NCBI GenBank assembly: GCA_030672305.1
Contig: DAOVGR010000041.1
Span: forward strand, 1-43,185
Direction: 5' to 3'
Source: Thermoplasmatales archaeon
GTDB taxonomy: Archaea > Thermoplasmatota > E2 > DHVEG-1
Length of the DNA: 43,185 nt
The position numbers were made by a program, and so were the translations under genes. The notes beneath the pieces are model-generated. The model was not told the origin of the DNA, did no database searches, and worked only from the letters and a program-made list of their open reading frames with translations. Every line of letters starts with the position of its first letter. Within the stretch, counting starts at the first letter, position 1. Shown here piece after piece: positions 17,676-25,145 of the stretch.

Positions 17676-17888
17676 ATGAAAGGAAAAAGCTTGGATCGGT
17701 TTGTAGGTAAATACTGTAAAATCGTTACCAAAGAACCAGGTGAAGAAAAAGTTCGTGTATCCATTGGTTCAATTACAGATATTGACCATGATGCCGGGTT
17801 TATGATAGTTGAATCTGATCAAGGTTCAAAGTTTCTAAAATTAGAATCTATAGTGGCAATAAAACCAAGGAGACAACTTTGGATTTAG
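17676..17888 (+). CDS. Small Sm-like/SH3-barrel protein
   Basis: 70 residues: MKGKSLDRFVGKYCKIVTKE followed by short beta strands (VRVSIGSITDID, GFMIVESDQGSKFL, ESIVAIKPR). Length and strand order fit a small beta-barrel of the Sm/SH3 kind, and the pattern of such proteins with a final IVAIKPR is familiar to me in archaea, but the assignment is not tested. A TATA-like TATATTTTTAAAC at about 17625 lies roughly 50 nt upstream. Likely nucleic-acid binding. Confidence 0.65.
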   Translation: MKGKSLDRFVGKYCKIVTKEPGEEKVRVSIGSITDIDHDAGFMIVESDQGSKFLKLESIVAIKPRRQLWI

Positions 17889-17926
17889 TTAGGTTTTTAA
17901 GGTCTTTAAAATTTTCAAAATACTGT

Positions 17927-17942
17927 AATCCTTTTTAGGATT
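17927..17942 (+). terminator. Hairpin after the Sm-like gene
   Basis: AATCCT at 17927-17932 and AGGATT at 17937-17942 form a perfect 6-bp stem with a TTTT loop, about 40 nt after the stop. No strong T-run follows, so termination is only a possibility. Confidence 0.35.
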
Positions 17943-18014
17943 AGTCCATATATATAATACCTAAATATTTTGTCATTAAACAGATTTGACTAAATAGAGG
18001 ATTGAAAAGTGGTA

Positions 18015-18059
18015 ATGGATAAAAAGAAAGGATTCCAAAAGTTCTTTAAAAGAAATTAA
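18015..18059 (+). CDS. 14-residue basic leader ORF
   Basis: ATG at 18015 encodes MDKKKGFQKFFKRN and stops at TAA 18057-18059, one base before the ATG of the nuclease-like gene at 18061. The tight spacing suggests a translated leader or a tiny gene that couples translation. A chance ORF is possible at this length. Confidence 0.35.
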   Translation: MDKKKGFQKFFKRN

Positions 18060-18060
18060 G

Positions 18061-18513
18061 ATGATAGACGTGAGCGGCAATAATAGTGAGCCCAAATATC
18101 TACATAAGGGTAAAGAATTTCACAAGAAGATTCAAAAAGAATGGCTTGATTCTGCAGAAGGAATTGTTAAACCTGAAAAAGGGATAACCAAACCAAGTGG
18201 ACGAAAGGGAAGAATAGACATTTTTGTAAAGAGCGATGAAAAATTAGTTGTAGTAGCAGAAATCAAGAATTCAAACTGGGACACAATGAATACAGATGCA
18301 GTCCGCCGAAATGTTAAAAGACAAGTACGTCAAATATTGAATTATATCGATTCGCAGCTAGAATCGGGAAAAGAGGTATCATCTGGAATAATATTCCCCA
18401 AGCGACCTAAAAATAATGATCGTATGAACTTAATCGAACAATTATTCGAAGAAGAGGGAATTCCTGTAGTTTGGATGGATGAAAGCATTGCAGAACGGAA
18501 AGCACGTTCATAA
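18061..18513 (+). CDS. Restriction-endonuclease-like protein
   Basis: 150 residues. RKGRIDIFVK carries the Asp, and VVVAEIKNSNWD the E-I-K of a PD-(D/E)XK core; a helix with RRNVKRQVRQI follows, matching the Gln/Arg helix of the family. This composite (KGKEFHKKIQ... then GRIDIFV ... AEIK ... RRNVKRQ ... FPKRP ... GIPVVW) is a widespread stand-alone family in bacteria and archaea whose function I do not know. It might act as a toxin-like or repair nuclease. It follows the 14-codon ORF immediately. Confidence 0.72.
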   Translation: MIDVSGNNSEPKYLHKGKEFHKKIQKEWLDSAEGIVKPEKGITKPSGRKGRIDIFVKSDEKLVVVAEIKNSNWDTMNTDAVRRNVKRQVRQILNYIDSQLESGKEVSSGIIFPKRPKNNDRMNLIEQLFEEEGIPVVWMDESIAERKARS

Positions 18514-18518
18514 AGAAA

Positions 18519-18850
18519 TCATAAATCATAAATTTTATCATTTATCGAATATACTCCCTTTAAAGAATCCTTAAGATTTTGAACTGTTATTACACTTAAT
18601 AGTTCATCGATATTAGCAATGATTTTCACCTTTGGGCAATTCTTCAAATGATCAATGATTTTCTCCACATAAGGTTTCTCATAACAAAGCATAATAATAT
18701 CACGTTTATCAGCCATTCTCATCGAATGAACCTTTAAAGTGATAAGCATTTCTTTATGAGGAACCCTAATCCTCGACTTAAATGATGGGCTCCACCCGCT
18801 AACCTCCCTTATTTCAGAATTCTTAAAAATATATGAAAATGGGGTTCTGT
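18519..18850 (-). pseudogene. C-terminal fragment of a nucleotidyltransferase-like gene
   Basis: The convincing part reads TPFSYIFKNSEIREVSGWSP, then VPHKEMLITLKVHSM, KRDIIMLCYEKPYVEKIIDHL and LKDSLKGVYSINDK, the pattern of the C-terminal half of AbiEii/MNT-type nucleotidyltransferases. The open frame continues upstream to an ATG at 19112, but residues before about 18850 look non-coding (Cys/Phe/Tyr-rich, no family motif, no GGxxxxxxG NTase motif). The N-terminal catalytic half is therefore missing, replaced by the 18851-19091 segment. Confidence 0.6.
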
Positions 18851-19091
18851 CAACATACGCGGGTGTTGTATTCGGGTGTCGCACACGGGAGTTTTTTTGG
18901 TAATATTTAAATTTATTGTTTGGAGGTATCCAACAGGAGTAACTGTGTTTTACAAAATTAAAATTTTTAAGGAATGGGGACTTTGCCATAAAATTAAGTA
19001 AACAATTAGAGCGATGCAAGAAATTAAACGCGATTGTAGAAATAATTGTACGAAAACGTACAAAAAGTGTAACGCTTTTGAAACCGTTACA
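18851..19091 (+). other. Inserted segment with two hairpins and a coding-like remnant
   Basis: This stretch separates the NTase fragment from the 65-aa gene. On the plus strand one frame (about 18944-19078) reads like protein (RNGDFAIKLSKQLERCKKLN), with no start. Two perfect palindromes lie near its right end: TTGTACG/CGTACAA (19046-19052, 19057-19063, AAAA loop) and TGTAACG/CGTTACA (19068-19074, 19085-19091). A GC-rich patch sits at 18858-18893. It may be a mobile-element remnant that broke the nucleotidyltransferase. Confidence 0.45.
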
Positions 19092-19284
19092 ATATACCGT
19101 AACTTTTTGCATTTTTTATTTCTTCAACTCTTTTATAAAAATTATCATAATCAATTTTTGACTCTTCTTTTATAAACTCATTTAATTCATCCTTACGAGT
19201 TTTATTATAATAATCTTCAAGCATTGCATATGCTTTAGTAAAATTATTTATTCCAGTATCTACAGATTTTTTTCTTTTTCCCAC
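19087..19284 (-). CDS. 65-aa partner of the broken nucleotidyltransferase
   Basis: GTG start. The peptide (MGKRKKSVDTGINNFTKAYA then YNKTRKDELNEFIKEESKID) is helical and charged, with the composition of small proteins encoded just ahead of nucleotidyltransferases in toxin-antitoxin-like pairs. A TATA-like TTTAAATA lies about 10-20 nt upstream near 19299. The last codons overlap the second palindrome of the inserted segment. With its partner truncated it may be non-functional. Confidence 0.55.
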   Translation of the reverse strand: MGKRKKSVDTGINNFTKAYAMLEDYYNKTRKDELNEFIKEESKIDYDNFYKRVEEIKNAKSYGIL

Positions 19285-19332
19285 CAGTTAGTATATTTAA
19301 ATAAATGTATAAATGACATATTACAAATTTAA

Positions 19333-20853
19333 TTATATTATATAATAATAAATATAAGGGTGTTTTTCAGTTGTTTTCTCTAGTAATCCTTGAACTTCCA
19401 TGATGGCTAGATATTTACGTAATGTTTGGGGACTAATATCAATATTTTTATCAAAAAAGGCTTTTGCAGCTTCTTTTATATAAAAAGGTCTATTTTCAAA
19501 TATTTCTTTTAATATCTTATATACATGCATTGTTTTAGCATTTGACATACCTATTTTCTCAACATTTTTTTCACTAATTTCTTTCAATGATGATGGAGTT
19601 GATTTTGTTTGATATATAACACTTTCAACATCTCTAGTTGTAAACTTTTTTTTGTTGACATTCAGAATATTCAATAATTTAGAATTATCTAAGAATACTT
19701 CTTTTAATTCTGGATTATTATTAAAAAAATTTAATCTTTCATCATCATTAATTTTTTTAAATTCATTTGTTAATATATCATTATGATACTCCTTCAAAAC
19801 CTCAGGATTATTCTCAATTTCTATTGTAAATTTTGGGAATGTATTCTTTAATACCATCCATTCGATTAATAATGCCTCATTAATTTTTGATCCGCGATAT
19901 TCACTAAGGACTAATTGGAATTTTATCGTATTCATGAATAATTTAATTGCCCTTGGATTTAAGGGGATTCCTTCAAGAATAATATCTATATACTCTTTTT
20001 TGAAACTCTTTGGTTTTATGTCTTCAATATACTTTTTCATATCCTTTAATGATATTGGTGGTAATTCAAATCTTAATTGTACGATTTTATCAATATATTC
20101 TTTTGCATCAAATTCTAACATTTCTTTATATTTCCAACGTAAACTTTTCTGTAATTTTTCAATATCAACTCCTAAAATAAATATACAATTTTCTGTTGAT
20201 AAAAAAAGATGAATAGTATCTATAATATCTTTTGAATTTTCAATTGAACACCTATCTAAATCATCTATGAAAATTATTATTTGTTCATAACCTTGGTCAT
20301 TATCTTCTATAAATTCATCAATTGCTTTTTTAAATGATTTACGTAAACTAGATATTAATTCAACATCATCTTGATATTCCTCAAAATGTTTTTTTATTTC
20401 ACTAAGTGTTAGCCCTCCGATATTTTTTAATGCCAAATCAATAACTATTTTTCCAATAATTTTTCCAACCTTCTTAATTTCACCTCTAAGAAAATTAGAA
20501 GATAGATTTCTTTTTAATTCATATACAACATGACTAAGTAATGCCATTGATATTGCAATTTCTTTTTCAAATTCCCAAGCATTAAACCATATAATCTTGG
20601 TTTTCTTCATATCAAATTTTTCATTTTTATTTTTAAAATAGGAATTAAAACATTTTTTATCAGTAATTATATTCAGAATAGTGTTCATTAAACAACTTTT
20701 TCCACTACCCCAATTACCATGAATGGCAATTGTTATTGGAGTTTTTGTATTTTTATTACTTATTAAATATGTAATTGTTTTTGCATATTCTTGAAAACCA
20801 AAATCTCTTACCTCAGATAAGACTTCATCAGGTGACAATGTAACATCTATCAT
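19333..20853 (-). CDS. KAP family P-loop NTPase
   Basis: 506 residues. Walker A GNWGSGKS (46-53), WFNAWEFE (89-95) and Walker B IIFIDDLDRC (193-202) are the diagnostic KAP_NTPase motifs. A helical ARM-like middle region follows; the last 100 residues look like a winged helix (SPQTLRKYLAIMEVQGLLEK). Unlike animal KAP proteins it has no transmembrane segments between the Walker motifs, although residues 130-155 are somewhat hydrophobic. Many prokaryotic KAP proteins are defence or membrane-signalling ATPases. The gene is among the most AT-rich in the window, suggesting recent transfer. It has a long upstream region with a repeated motif (21023-21126). Confidence 0.85.
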   Translation of the reverse strand: MIDVTLSPDEVLSEVRDFGFQEYAKTITYLISNKNTKTPITIAIHGNWGSGKSCLMNTILNIITDKKCFNSYFKNKNEKFDMKKTKIIWFNAWEFEKEIAISMALLSHVVYELKRNLSSNFLRGEIKKVGKIIGKIVIDLALKNIGGLTLSEIKKHFEEYQDDVELISSLRKSFKKAIDEFIEDNDQGYEQIIIFIDDLDRCSIENSKDIIDTIHLFLSTENCIFILGVDIEKLQKSLRWKYKEMLEFDAKEYIDKIVQLRFELPPISLKDMKKYIEDIKPKSFKKEYIDIILEGIPLNPRAIKLFMNTIKFQLVLSEYRGSKINEALLIEWMVLKNTFPKFTIEIENNPEVLKEYHNDILTNEFKKINDDERLNFFNNNPELKEVFLDNSKLLNILNVNKKKFTTRDVESVIYQTKSTPSSLKEISEKNVEKIGMSNAKTMHVYKILKEIFENRPFYIKEAAKAFFDKNIDISPQTLRKYLAIMEVQGLLEKTTEKHPYIYYYII

Positions 20854-21022
20854 TGATAACCATCAACTTTAATTTTTTTTTTATCTTAAATTTCTTCTTA
20901 TTTTAAATAAAATAAACCTATATTACTCTTATCCATTAAATTTGTTTTAACTCTAACTAAATTGGTTATAGTTAGTTGATTTTAGAATTAATTATTAAAA
21001 AATCTTTCATCTTTTATAGCTT

Positions 21023-21126
21023 TGCACAAAAATTACCTGAAAACACCGATTTTTTGTGCAGAATATTGATTTTATGTGCAGAGTAGTTAGATTTAAATAA
21101 AATAAAGAAGAGGGATTTTAGGTGCA
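21023..21126. promoter_or_regulatory. Repeated TTTTTGTGCA motif cluster
   Basis: TGCACAAAAA at 21023-21032 is inverted relative to TTTTTGTGCA at 21051-21060, TTTATGTGCA at 21071-21080 and TTTTAGGTGCA at 21116-21126. The middle two are 20 bp apart (two helical turns). The cluster lies in the 329-base non-coding stretch between the KAP gene start (20853) and a gene fragment at 21183. A multi-site operator is possible. Confidence 0.4.
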
Positions 21127-21182
21127 AAACATTCTTTGTGTAATTATTTTAAGGAATTAAAAAAATAAGAGGAGAAAAGGTT

Positions 21183-21290
21183 TTATGTATTTGCTGGTTT
21201 GCCGAATCTGTCCCAGAAATATCCCAAGAAGTAACCCCAGATCGCCCAGGTAATAAATCCTATAATACTACTATTGATCGGTAGTTCTAA
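21183..21290 (-). pseudogene. C-terminal fragment of a membrane protein
   Basis: A 35-codon frame without start reads IIGFITWAIWGYFLGYFWDR then FGKPANT and stop. The Gly/Trp-rich amphipathic helix looks like a real membrane C-terminus, and it is bounded upstream by stops (21293-21291). It follows the secreted gene at 21308 on the same strand. Confidence 0.4.
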
Positions 21291-21307
21291 TTATTAAATG
21301 ATAGTTT

Positions 21308-21763
21308 TTATTCTTCAATAAAAAAGGGATTCACAGGAACCCACCAAATGCCTCTGTCAGGATCGTATATCTTAAAGGAATTGGTAATATCATAGATTGT
21401 TATTGAATCATTAATGTTACAATATTTTCCAATAGGAACATTATCTAAAGGAACACTTATTATCTCATCTATAGAAATAGTATTTATCGGCGGTAATGGA
21501 ATCAATATATCACCAGGACCATCATAAATCACCGTCCCGTTAGGTAGTTCAGCTATTATATTGCCGAAATCATATCCAGAGCTACCGCCGGGTTCAGTCC
21601 ATATCAAGGGGTCATCTGATAGTTTTAAAGCTATATTCCAATTATAACTATCACTATCATCAACTGGAGTAATGTTCCATCCAAAAGATGCAGATGTTAC
21701 TGCTCCGACAGCTGCTCCTGCCCCCAACAATATTATTGCAAATAATATCATTATATTCTTCAT
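21308..21763 (-). CDS. Secreted protein of unknown function
   Basis: About 151 residues. ATG at 21763 is preferred: GGTGA lies 5 nt upstream; a TTG/GTG four codons earlier has an AGGAGGA box at 21788-21794 and cannot be excluded. MKNIMILFAIILLGAGAAVGAV is a signal peptide, and the mature part is short, acidic and beta-rich (SASFGWNITPVDDSDSYNWN), with no cysteines paired or catalytic motif apart from one Cys in GKYCN. It is divergent from the winged-helix regulator at 21854 with only 90 nt between them, so that regulator may control it. Confidence 0.65.
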   Translation of the reverse strand: MKNIMILFAIILLGAGAAVGAVTSASFGWNITPVDDSDSYNWNIALKLSDDPLIWTEPGGSSGYDFGNIIAELPNGTVIYDGPGDILIPLPPINTISIDEIISVPLDNVPIGKYCNINDSITIYDITNSFKIYDPDRGIWWVPVNPFFIEE

Positions 21764-21853
21764 TTTTTTCACCAAATTTTTTTTAGCTCCTCCTAAAAAT
21801 ATATCGTTTTATCTGTTATAATCTTTTTGGTGTTATAGTTTATATTTAATTTA

Positions 21854-22078
21854 ATGAGTATCGTCAGCCAACCGAAGAAACAAATACTCCTTGAATTATC
21901 GAATGGGTCCAAACATGGGTATGAGATAGCAAAACTGGCAAATCTTCCGATGGGGTCTATTTATGATCATCTGGCTGAATTAGTTGAAGCAGGCTTCATT
22001 GAATATGAGGAAAAAGAGAGGCGGAAAGTCTACCAATTGACTAAAAAAGGAAGTTTATTATTAAAAGTATTGGAGTAA
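21854..22078 (+). CDS. Small winged-helix transcriptional regulator
   Basis: 74 residues forming a single winged helix: KKQILLELSNGSKHGYEIAK, then NLPMGSIYDHLAELVEAGFI as recognition helix and YEEKERRKVYQLTKKG as the wing. The GSKHGYEIAK...GSIYDHL pattern is PadR-like, but ArsR/MarR-type archaeal regulators look similar. There is no SD; a TATA-like GTTATAAT at about 21815 places the start site near the ATG, so the mRNA is probably leaderless. It is divergent from the secreted gene at 21763. Confidence 0.8.
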   Translation: MSIVSQPKKQILLELSNGSKHGYEIAKLANLPMGSIYDHLAELVEAGFIEYEEKERRKVYQLTKKGSLLLKVLE

Positions 22079-22223
22079 AGGAATTTTTTATTTAGTTTTT
22101 GCAACTCGAATAGACACCAATATCAAAATTTCAAATCTGAATAACTGTTATTAGAGTTGTAGATTAACACATGTTAATATTATTTGGAAAGAATTATATA
22201 ATAAAAATTTATTCGTTATTCAG

Positions 22224-22301
22224 AGGGAGACGAAGAAAGGAAATAATATACTCATCATATATTCGCATGAATCGTTTCTAATGGATACAAAATGTCTCCC
22301 T
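22224..22301. repeat. Inverted repeat in the leader of the 22340 array
   Basis: AGGGAGAC at 22224-22231 and GTCTCCCT at 22294-22301 are perfect 8-bp complements with a 62-nt loop. Both lie downstream (leftward) of the promoter array at 22326-22386. No leftward gene follows; 22079-22325 holds no coding frame I would support. Confidence 0.45.
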
Positions 22302-22325
22302 TCATATCCTTATTCTTATATTGTA

Positions 22326-22386
22326 GGTATTTTTTAAACATTGTGGTAAAAAGTATGCAAAAATAGTGGTAAAAAAGTGGTAAAAG
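22326..22386 (-). promoter_or_regulatory. Promoter array, copy 8 (orphan)
   Basis: Read leftward: TTTACCAC, TTTACCAC 11 nt later, GCATAC, TTTACCAC, then AATG and a TATA-like TTTAAAAAA (22328-22336). It has the same four-unit spacing and box position as the other arrays but no gene downstream, so it may be a leftover or drive a short RNA. Confidence 0.5.
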
Positions 22387-22463
22387 TGATATTAGAGAGA
22401 CAAAGCCCAACCCGAACAAACAACAATAATAAGTAAAATATAGTAACAATTAATTTACAAATT

Positions 22464-22760
22464 ATGTCGATTGAATTAATAATTGGTTCTATTGCGTTAA
22501 TTATTTCATCGATGGCACTAATATTTGTATTGTATAGACATTATAAGAATATTCTAACACAAGATGTAAAATCTTTAATAAAAAAATGTAGAGCTTGTAT
22601 ATCATGGGATAGAAAAAGTGAAAGCAAATTAATTAATTGGATGGAAGGAATAGCAGAAGAAGATTTACATCGGGCATCAATACGAAAATTATTGAAGATA
22701 AAAGAATCTCTTGTCGAATATTTTAATATACATATTGAAGAAGTAATTAAGCGGTTCTAA
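22464..22760 (+). CDS. Small single-TM protein
   Basis: 98 residues: an N-terminal TM helix (about residues 4-24, IIGSIALIISSMALIFVL) then a basic helical domain with two cysteines (KKCRACISW) and an acidic C-terminal helix. No SD; a TATA-like AAATATAG near 22436 is about 27 nt before the ATG, consistent with a leaderless transcript. The 3' side is C-rich (CCTCCCG at 22762), a motif also present in other leaders here. Function unknown. Confidence 0.6.
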   Translation: MSIELIIGSIALIISSMALIFVLYRHYKNILTQDVKSLIKKCRACISWDRKSESKLINWMEGIAEEDLHRASIRKLLKIKESLVEYFNIHIEEVIKRF

Positions 22761-22845
22761 CCTCCCGTCTTTCACCACCCGAGATAGTCACCACCCTACA
22801 CCCGCCAATTCAACAGTAAAGTAAATATTAGTCAATATTATGTAT

Positions 22846-22899
22846 CTATCACTATTTTACTATTATTTTCCTTCTATTATCCCATTATCTTTAAAAACA
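22846..22899 (+). promoter_or_regulatory. Promoter array, copy 1
   Basis: Units TATCACTATTT, TACTATTATTT, TCCTTCTATTAT and CCCATTATC are followed by TTTAAAAAC as TATA-like box. The downstream 50 nt (ATCCTTGGTGATG ... ACCAAAAG ... TTTTGGCGGGAGGT) is nearly the same as after copy 4, including the hairpin and SD, but no ATG follows the GGGAGGT here. The nearest gene on this strand is at 23179. Confidence 0.6.
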
Positions 22900-23178
22900 A
22901 AATCCTTGGTGATGTAATTACCAAAAGATTTTTTTTGGCGGGAGGTTAAAGAAGATATAGATAAGAGGTAATTCTCCTCTATTTTTAATTTAGAGGTACA
23001 GCCTATACCAACATTAGAAACTTCAGAATCGTTGACTATTGCTATTATTCTATGGTTTTGGGCAAATATCCATATAACATGTCAGAAGTTAGCTTTTAAC
23101 AATTAATTAATGGGTAAGGCAAGATAGATAAATGAATCCCTATCCTCCCGGAAATAGAAGATATAATAAGGTGATAAG

Positions 23179-24570
23179 GTGGTTAAAAAATATAAAATTA
23201 AAGGAAGAATTTTAGGAAAAGATAAGAAGCCATTAAAGAGCCTAAAGGTTAAAGCATATGATAAAAAAGGTATGTTTATATCCTCTGCTTTGACGGATAA
23301 AGCTGGAAGAGTTGAATTTGAAAGCGACACTGAGCCTAAATTAATTAAAACTGTATATAAGGGTAAAATATCCTCTACAAAGAAGGTCAAGGTTGTTGGA
23401 TTAATTATAGACTTTGGTGATTGGATAATCTGTATTATACCTCCTGCAGAATGGCATATCCGAGGTATAGTTAGGGACAAAATGAGCGGGGATCCAATAC
23501 AAGGTTTAACTGTTGAGGCTTGGGATGTCGATATAGTAGATGGTGATACTTATCACGATCCATTAAAAACTGAAATTACTGATGCAACCGGTGAATTTAA
23601 TATTTGGTTCGATACTACAGCTTTTGACAGGGATGAAAGTTTGTTAGAAAGGCATTTTAGCATGTTTTTTCCTGATGTACTCCTTAAGGTTAAGAATCCT
23701 CAGGGTATCGTCATTTATGAGGCAGAGGTAGATTGGAATGTTATAGGAAAACCACATGATTGTCCACCTTACTGCACACATAAGGGTAAGGAATACATAT
23801 TAGAAATTGATTATGTTACTGCTATAATTAACAAAATAGGACCAGTACCAATCGCCGATATTAATCCGTCGGGATCACTTCAAGGATTTGCTACATACGG
23901 TGGATTAAATGATAGACCTTTTGGTGGCAAAACAACCATAAGTGGCAGGATTTGGGGAGCAAAAGTTACTAAATGGAAATTGTTTTATACCGCAGGATTT
24001 ATCGATTCCAATGACTCTCGTATTACTGGTCTTGGATCAAGTGATGCTGATCCAAATGGATTTACAAAAATTGCAGAAGGAACAAATAAAATCTGGGATG
24101 GACCCATTAAGCCATGGAAGACGGGAAGTTTAGAGGGTTTACATACGGTGATATTGATTGTGTGGGATGATAAAGGTAATGAATTTCATGACACTCAAAT
24201 TGTTTTCCTACACAATACAGCAATAAATCCACCCGCAAAAATATCCTCTCCTATATCTTGTGGTACTTTAAACAAAGCAGAGGGAAGTATACAAATTCAA
24301 GGCACTGCTTCAGATGACTATTTTCACAGTTATTCTCTACTTTGGGCTGGATGCGATCAAACAGAGTTGACTGGTACTGGGATTACATATCCCTCGGTTG
24401 GAAATAAGACACCAGTAGTCAATGGCAATTTAGGTACCTGGGATATAGGTGGATTAAAAGATGGCCCCTACGTTTTAAGACTATCAGTTCACGATAGAAC
24501 TATCGTTAACGATGGTGCGAGTACTAGATCTGACTACACATGGAATACAGTGAATATTGCTAGTGGATGA
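23179..24570 (+). CDS. Multidomain carboxypeptidase-regulatory-like (transthyretin-type) protein
   Basis: 463 residues, GTG start with AAGGTG 6 nt upstream. There is no signal peptide. The first 70 residues and residues about 95-170 are two transthyretin-like beta-sandwiches (KIKGRILGKDKKPLKSLKVK; HIRGIVRDKMSGDPIQGLTV). A second half of about 250 residues is another beta-rich module (SLQGFATYGGLNDRPFGGKT), with repeated Gly/Asn/Asp turns. This is typical of adhesin or surface matrix proteins, and absence of a signal argues for another export route or an intracellular role. It lies about 280 nt after promoter array copy 1. Confidence 0.68.
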   Translation: MVKKYKIKGRILGKDKKPLKSLKVKAYDKKGMFISSALTDKAGRVEFESDTEPKLIKTVYKGKISSTKKVKVVGLIIDFGDWIICIIPPAEWHIRGIVRDKMSGDPIQGLTVEAWDVDIVDGDTYHDPLKTEITDATGEFNIWFDTTAFDRDESLLERHFSMFFPDVLLKVKNPQGIVIYEAEVDWNVIGKPHDCPPYCTHKGKEYILEIDYVTAIINKIGPVPIADINPSGSLQGFATYGGLNDRPFGGKTTISGRIWGAKVTKWKLFYTAGFIDSNDSRITGLGSSDADPNGFTKIAEGTNKIWDGPIKPWKTGSLEGLHTVILIVWDDKGNEFHDTQIVFLHNTAINPPAKISSPISCGTLNKAEGSIQIQGTASDDYFHSYSLLWAGCDQTELTGTGITYPSVGNKTPVVNGNLGTWDIGGLKDGPYVLRLSVHDRTIVNDGASTRSDYTWNTVNIASG

Positions 24571-24627
24571 TACAATAATATTTACTTTATTAAATTTCTT
24601 GGTCGATATAGCATACTAAAAAAACAA

Positions 24628-24711
24628 TCATTCCATTATCCCTTCGATTCCTGTAATATTATCCCTATCTGTTCCCGAAACTACTGCATCTGTTTGGAGT
24701 ATAAACCTATA
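24628..24711 (-). pseudogene. C-terminal remnant of an unidentified gene
   Basis: A 27-codon leftward frame reads YRFILQTDAVVSGTDRDNIT then GIEGIME and stop. It looks like genuine protein but has no start and ends upstream in TAG. The surrounding stretch 24571-24950 holds no complete gene. A further short rightward open frame (about 24774-24910) is too weak to call. Confidence 0.3.
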
Positions 24712-24950
24712 CTAAAAACCAATCTCTCTTTTTATTTTTATTTATCTATTCTGTCCTAAAATTGTGATTATGATTCGGCATTGTCTCCGACATTTTGTAT
24801 GAAAACAGAAGGAATAAATTTGAATTTAACGATGGATCAATACTGGAGAATTCTATATCAAATATTATTACTTATATAGATTTGAAACCATATATCTTTC
24901 TTAAAAATTCCTAATTTGATAATGTTAATAGAACATTTTATCATTCTGCA

Positions 24951-25006
24951 TTTTACCACTATTTTTACTATTATATTGCCTCTATTATTCCATTATCTAT
25001 AAAATA
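24951..25006 (+). promoter_or_regulatory. Promoter array, copy 2
   Basis: Units TTACCACTATT, TTTACTATTATA, TTGCCTCTATTA and TTCCATTATC directly precede CTATAAAAT (24998-25006), the best TATA box of the set. It points at the PQQ-repeat gene at 25146 through a leader of about 120 nt. Confidence 0.65.
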
Positions 25007-25077
25007 AGAATTATCTTTACATATAGATAAATAGAAAGATTGATGGGAGGAACAATTTTATTGACCAAATGAACCAT

Positions 25078-25100
25078 CTCCCGATTCCCCTCCCTTAAAG
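25078..25100 (+). repeat. Shared C-rich leader element, copy 1
   Basis: CTCCCGATTCCCCTCCCTTA, followed by AAG, matches CTCCCGATTCCCCTCCCTTC, also followed by AAG, on the minus strand at 32499-32521. Each lies after a GATGG(G)AGG purine stretch, to which its CCTCCC can pair. It may be a leader structure hiding or releasing an SD. Confidence 0.5.
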
Positions 25101-25145
25101 TTTTATCATAATATTTATTTTTAGGAGAAAAAGATAAAATGAAAT

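Noticed and set aside
18850..19112. N-terminal extension of the nucleotidyltransferase-like frame
   Set aside because: The frame is open, but no NTase motif is present and composition is unlike the tail; I treat it as accidental read-through of the inserted segment.
22255..22449. Hydrophobic 64-codon frame on the minus strand
   Set aside because: It covers the promoter array at 22326-22386, its Tyr/Phe/Cys-rich sequence is what the pyrimidine-rich array encodes by chance, and there is no SD.
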